DNA of 64,000 nucleotides from Providencia sp. R33. GTDB taxonomy: Bacteria; Pseudomonadota; Gammaproteobacteria; Enterobacterales; Enterobacteriaceae. The position numbers were made by a program, and so were the translations under genes. The stretch is from contig NZ_CP072454.1 of the NCBI RefSeq assembly GCF_019343475.1, forward strand, positions 1 through 64,000, given 5' to 3'. Below the pieces are notes generated by a model. It was not told the DNA's origin. It saw nothing but the letters and a program-made list of their open reading frames with translations, and made no database searches. Positions 60,739-64,000 of the stretch are shown one piece after another (within the stretch, counting starts at the first letter, position 1; the number at the start of each line of letters is the position of its first letter).

Positions 60739-61665
60739 ATGCAGCATGAACTACAGGGGATTCAATCTTTTGTTAAAATAGCAGAAACTGGGTGCTTTAC
60801 AAAAGCATCTCAATTTTTACACATATCCCAACCCGCGTTAACGAGAAGAATAAAAAAGCTTGAAGATAGTTTGGGCGCAGCACTATTTGAACGCTCTACT
60901 CGGCGAATAAAATTGACTGCAGTAGGAAGAGACTTTCTACCTAAGGCAAAAGATCTCATCGATTTTTATGAAAACTCGATACTGAGTATTAAAGAAATGG
61001 CTACGCATCAAACAGGTGTAGTTACCCTATCCTGTTTACCTACCGCCGCCTTCTATTTCTTACCCTCTGTTATTCGTGATTACAATGAACATTACCCAAA
61101 TATACGTATCCGTATACTTGAACATAGTGCCAGCGATTGCCTCGAAGCTGTACTCAATGGAGATGCGGATTTTGGAATAAATATGATCAACATCACACAC
61201 CCGAATATAGAGTTTACACCTCTGGTTAATGAACCTTTCGTTCTCGCCTGCAAACGAGACCATGAGCTTGCAAAAAAATCCCTTGTGATGTGGGAAGATC
61301 TTGCTGGACTCAAACTTATTGGAGTCCGTAAATCGAGTGGTAACCGAATTCTGATTGATCAAGCCCTAGAAAGTTTTGACTGGAAACCAAACTGGTTTTA
61401 CGAGGTAAGACATCTATCTACTTCACTCGGGATGGTTGAAGCTGGATTGGGTGTTGCTGTTGTACCCAGCATAACAATGCCTATAGATGAGCATCATATA
61501 CTGGTTAGCCGACCACTTATAGAACCTGTAATCAGGAGAACGCTTGGATTAGTATCAAGAAGAGGAAATACTCTGAGTCCTGCGTCCGAGAGATTACGTG
61601 AAATGTTGATGAAACTTTGGTCTCAAGACAAAACCAGCCTTTGGATTGATAAATTCAGTAGCTAA
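60739..61665 (+). CDS. LysR-family transcriptional regulator
   Basis: Three hundred and eight residues. The N-terminal winged helix-turn-helix is FVKIAETGCFTKASQFLHISQPALTRRIKKLEDSLGAALFERSTRR; the C-terminal half is the periplasmic-binding-protein-like effector domain (VVTLSCLPTAAFYFLPSVI onward). It is transcribed away from the PrpF-like gene, the classic arrangement in which a LysR protein senses the substrate or product of the divergent enzyme. Confidence 0.92.
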   Translation: MQHELQGIQSFVKIAETGCFTKASQFLHISQPALTRRIKKLEDSLGAALFERSTRRIKLTAVGRDFLPKAKDLIDFYENSILSIKEMATHQTGVVTLSCLPTAAFYFLPSVIRDYNEHYPNIRIRILEHSASDCLEAVLNGDADFGINMINITHPNIEFTPLVNEPFVLACKRDHELAKKSLVMWEDLAGLKLIGVRKSSGNRILIDQALESFDWKPNWFYEVRHLSTSLGMVEAGLGVAVVPSITMPIDEHHILVSRPLIEPVIRRTLGLVSRRGNTLSPASERLREMLMKLWSQDKTSLWIDKFSS

Positions 61666-61917
61666 GTTACAAACTTGCACTAATACTTATTTACCACCTA
61701 TGTACGAAACTGAACTATTACGGATAGTATTTTATACAAAAAATATAATTCATTAATATTTTAGTATCTATTTTTTATAATCTACTAATATTTTTCTTTG
61801 ATATTTATAGCGTTAGGTTATTATCCCCTCAACCATTTGACACAATAAATGGTGTAATTGTGTAGTTATGGGCAAGCACATAGCTACTTCATTCAACTAG
61901 CAAAAAGAGAGTCTCTT
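61666..61917. promoter_or_regulatory. Upstream region of the RES toxin gene
   Basis: Non-coding AT-rich DNA. It is followed by a 22-codon frame from ATG 61918 to the TGA at 61984-61986 that overlaps the RES gene start in another frame; it may be a leader peptide coupling translation but is weakly supported. No clear promoter elements were identified. Confidence 0.35.
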
Positions 61918-61954
61918 ATGCTAAAGATTAAATTTAGTAAAAAACGAGGTATTG

Positions 61955-62581
61955 ATGTCAATAAAATACGAGGGGAACCTCAATGAAAAAATAAATGAGC
62001 TTGTATCTGCGGAAGGTCGTGGTGAGTTGCAAGTAAGAAAAGCAATTGCTGAGAATTGCGAATACTTCAAAGTACAAGCTGAAAGCTACGGCGGTAATGG
62101 TGTCCATTTTAATAAGACATCCACAAACCGCTTTTCGTTATCTGACCATGCAAAGGGGGTTATGTACATAGCTGACTCCCCTCATACTGCATTGAATGAA
62201 TTTTATCAGGAAGATAAATTTATCGATCAGTCAGATTTCACAAACAACTGTATAGCTGAAATCCAGATAGCCCGCCCTATCGTTGTATTTGAGGAAACCG
62301 CACTAGCTCCACATATTGGAGTGCCCGTGGGTGACCTTATGGGGCCTAAAACTGTTTATAATGTAACACAGCAACTGGCGAAAGAGCTTTCAAAACATGC
62401 TGACGGATTAGAGTATCTGTCACGGCACACAGGGAATAAATGCGTAGTTCTCTGGTCGGTTCAAGAAGATGGAAATGGGATGGTAACAAGTAAGTCCGTT
62501 ACTCCACTAAAAGAATACTCTCATAAAGGGAAAACGGCCAAAGAAATACTTAAGTCTCAATTAAACATAAAAGTTGTTTGA
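61955..62581 (+). CDS. RES-domain toxin (NAD+-degrading type)
   Basis: About 208 residues from ATG 61955, five bases after GAGG (TTG 61952 is too close). The RES signature residues are Arg59 in TSTNRFSLSD, Glu82 in HTALNEFYQ and Ser156 in EYLSRHTGNKCVVLW, together with VMYIADSPHTAL. Characterised RES toxins consume NAD+ by phosphorolysis and are held by a Xre/DUF2384-type antitoxin. The usual order is antitoxin then toxin on one strand; here the antitoxin-like gene at 62611-63261 is convergent. Confidence 0.82.
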   Translation: MSIKYEGNLNEKINELVSAEGRGELQVRKAIAENCEYFKVQAESYGGNGVHFNKTSTNRFSLSDHAKGVMYIADSPHTALNEFYQEDKFIDQSDFTNNCIAEIQIARPIVVFEETALAPHIGVPVGDLMGPKTVYNVTQQLAKELSKHADGLEYLSRHTGNKCVVLWSVQEDGNGMVTSKSVTPLKEYSHKGKTAKEILKSQLNIKVV

Positions 62582-62587
62582 GACCTC

Positions 62588-62609
62588 AAATGGGCCTAAA
62601 GGCCCATTT
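62588..62609. terminator. Bidirectional terminator between RES toxin and antitoxin-like gene
   Basis: Perfect 9-bp stem AAATGGGCC/GGCCCATTT with loop TAAA and flanking T and A runs on either side, so it can stop transcription from both directions. It lies in the 29-base gap between the two convergent genes. Confidence 0.85.
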
Positions 62610-62610
62610 T

Positions 62611-63261
62611 TTAAACCGCATTTTGTGTTCCTAAATTCTCAGCTAGGATCTTGAAATATTCCATTTCATCTTTTTTAGCTCCTCTTCGCAAAACTTCGAG
62701 AATAGATATTTTCTCTTCTGTCAATGGTAATTCAACTTTCTTTAAGAAAAAATTACATTTTCTCACCGCACTCACTTCATGTTTCATTGATGCCAATAAC
62801 TCAGGGACACCTTTCAGCATACCTTTTTCGCTATTTTTTTCATTTGTTGAAAATTGAAATACGGGATAGAGATTTTCAGCCCCCCAATTCAACACAATAA
62901 GTTTATTTTTCTCACCGTACTTAATAACTGTAGGCACACTTGCATGAATTATTTTTTCAACAGCAGAGGATTTGTGTACACCTCCGTATTCTTGCAAATA
63001 CTCCATGAATGCCACTCTGTTCTCTGCAAACTCATTTTGCTCAGTTTTTTCTGGTGTAGGAGTTGAAATAATTCTTTCGGCAAGAGTTTTAAGCTGAATA
63101 GCAGACCAGAAATCTACATCACGTAAAGTCAATAATGACTGTTGCTCTTTAACAGAGAGAAGCTCCAGGGAGGATTCAATTTCTAGTCGAAGTACCTTAA
63201 GCCTCTTTTTCAAGAGAATAGTGTCTGGCGAGCCTTTCGTTTTCAAAGATGTTGTTTTCAT
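62611..63261 (-). CDS. DUF2384/Xre-like antitoxin candidate for the RES toxin
   Basis: Two hundred and sixteen residues. Residues 95-137 resemble the HTH plus strand region of RES antitoxins: HKSSAVEKIIHASVPTVIKY, GEKNKLIVLNWGAENL, then YPVFQF, a phrase typical of that family. The last 60 residues (GVPELLASMK onward) sit where the toxin-binding DUF2384 part would be but lack its usual Pro-rich motif. An extra helical N-terminus of about 90 residues is atypical. The convergent orientation makes classic conditional cooperativity unlikely. Moderate confidence only. Confidence 0.55.
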   Translation of the reverse strand: MKTTSLKTKGSPDTILLKKRLKVLRLEIESSLELLSVKEQQSLLTLRDVDFWSAIQLKTLAERIISTPTPEKTEQNEFAENRVAFMEYLQEYGGVHKSSAVEKIIHASVPTVIKYGEKNKLIVLNWGAENLYPVFQFSTNEKNSEKGMLKGVPELLASMKHEVSAVRKCNFFLKKVELPLTEEKISILEVLRRGAKKDEMEYFKILAENLGTQNAV

Positions 63262-63492
63262 ATCAATAGCGCTCCGCTAGATTAACACACTCGAAACTTT
63301 AAGATTTAATAAATACATTATATTATAAATCTTAAAATAAGCAAGCTAAACATAAGCACACCATAGGTATGAGCACCGAGGCAGAGCTGCTCTATTTCTA
63401 GAAAACTCCCTTCCCTTCTTTTATACTCTACTCCGTGTATATTCCCAGACCTGATAAATTATTATTTCAATACGACGATGGATAGAATCGCT
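63262..63492. other. Spacer before the IS110 remnant
   Basis: Non-coding. It holds the promoter of the antitoxin-like gene on the minus strand and the broken end of the IS110-family element. No further feature seen. Confidence 0.4.
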
Positions 63493-64000
63493 TCATCGAT
63501 AACAACCACCTAGATGAATAGCAACTACTCTCTGTGGGGCCAGCACCCCTTGCTCCATCAGCCGCTGACAGCGGTGATCTGTTTTGGCCATGCGGGACAA
63601 AATTAGGTCATATTCAGTGATGTTAGCTTCAATATGATCAACGTGTTCCTGCAAATCATCAACACATTGCTGAACCTGAAGCGGCAAAGAGCTATTTTGC
63701 ACAGAAACCATGTGGCGTAGGGCATCAGTACTTTGTGGCGCGATGACACCGAATTCCGATATCAATCCTCGCAGACGATTATACGTTGCTGTTTTCTCTT
63801 CGATAAAGCCCTGACGGGTACGATGTAAACATTGCATGGCCTGCTGACTCTCATCTTTCACTGGTATGAAGCACATATGCGGACGACGAACAGCTTCACA
63901 GACAGCCTGAGCATCAGCTGCATCATTTTTTCCTGATTTGCCAGCCATACGATAAGGCGATACAAACTTAGCTGCCATAAGACGCGGCTCATAACCATAT
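63493..64000 (-). pseudogene. IS110-family transposase, 3'-truncated, 5' end outside window
   Basis: The minus-strand frame enters from beyond the right edge and reads LMAAKFVSPYRMAGKSGKND, AADAQAVCEAVRRPHMCFIP and QAMQCLHRTRQGFIEEKTAT, the DEDD (RuvC-like) domain of IS110 transposases (the Asp pair in KNDAADA). Near the C-terminal side the expected P-G-V-G-P motif is frameshifted (MEQGVLAPQ) and the protein ends after HLGGCYR. The C-terminal transposase_20 half is missing; a fragment of that half from the same family is at 30280-30564. Confidence 0.8.

Noticed and set aside
1..64000. Antibiotic resistance genes, integrons, tRNA or rRNA genes
   Set aside because: None could be recognised in the sequence or translated frames; the only candidate resistance function is the efflux cassette of unknown substrate.

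Overview
This looks like part of an AT-rich, low-copy enterobacterial plasmid, most likely from a Morganellaceae host such as Proteus or Providencia. The plasmid reading rests on an IncFII-like RepA with an antisense-RNA control region, a P1-type ParA/ParB pair, a second small ParA beside tandem 8-bp repeats, a plasmid-type tyrosine recombinase, an EexN-like exclusion lipoprotein and several intact or decayed toxin-antitoxin modules. The host guess rests on Mrp-like chaperone-usher operons with MrpJ-like HTH regulators and on base composition. I could run no database search.

Layout. 1-872: small ParA (cut by the window edge) and two blocks of 8-bp repeats, a probable centromere. 1152-6042: a compact operon of radical SAM enzyme, ATP-grasp ligase, MFS exporter and MalY/PatB-type PLP enzyme, which reads as an unrecognised small-molecule or modified-dipeptide pathway. 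6480-7589: unknown protein with a possible split PIN-like core. 7985-39953: a 32-kb segment bounded by two nearly identical, same-orientation IS6-family elements. It holds a broken chaperone gene, an IS1595-family element with a perfect 8-bp target duplication, two divergent Mrp-like fimbrial operons (20519 to 12467 on minus, 22494 to 29242 on plus) around three HTH genes, an IS graveyard (29.5-31.8 kb), and a third fimbrial operon (32857-38285) with its own HTH gene.

39954-50611: a Tn21-like Tn3-family transposon (40279-49763) of GC-rich DNA, flanked by non-matching pieces of an IS91-like element. It carries a TetR-controlled tripartite ABC exporter (periplasmic adaptor, permease, ATPase, outer-membrane channel) plus a c-type cytochrome. 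51618-56242: replication and maintenance (RepA, leader peptide, antisense RNA, ParB, ParA, parS-like sites, tyrosine recombinase). 56808-64000: decayed Fic and AbiEi genes, a membrane protein, an EexN-like lipoprotein, a PrpF/GalD-like isomerase with a divergent LysR regulator, a RES-domain toxin convergent with an antitoxin-like gene, and an IS110-family remnant.

How it fits together: the backbone (replication, two partition systems, resolution, addiction) supports a large accessory load for surface attachment, a possible secreted metabolite and a mobile efflux pump. Two partition systems and many element remnants suggest a cointegrate history. The least explained systems are the 1152-6042 operon and the transposon-borne ABC/cytochrome cassette.
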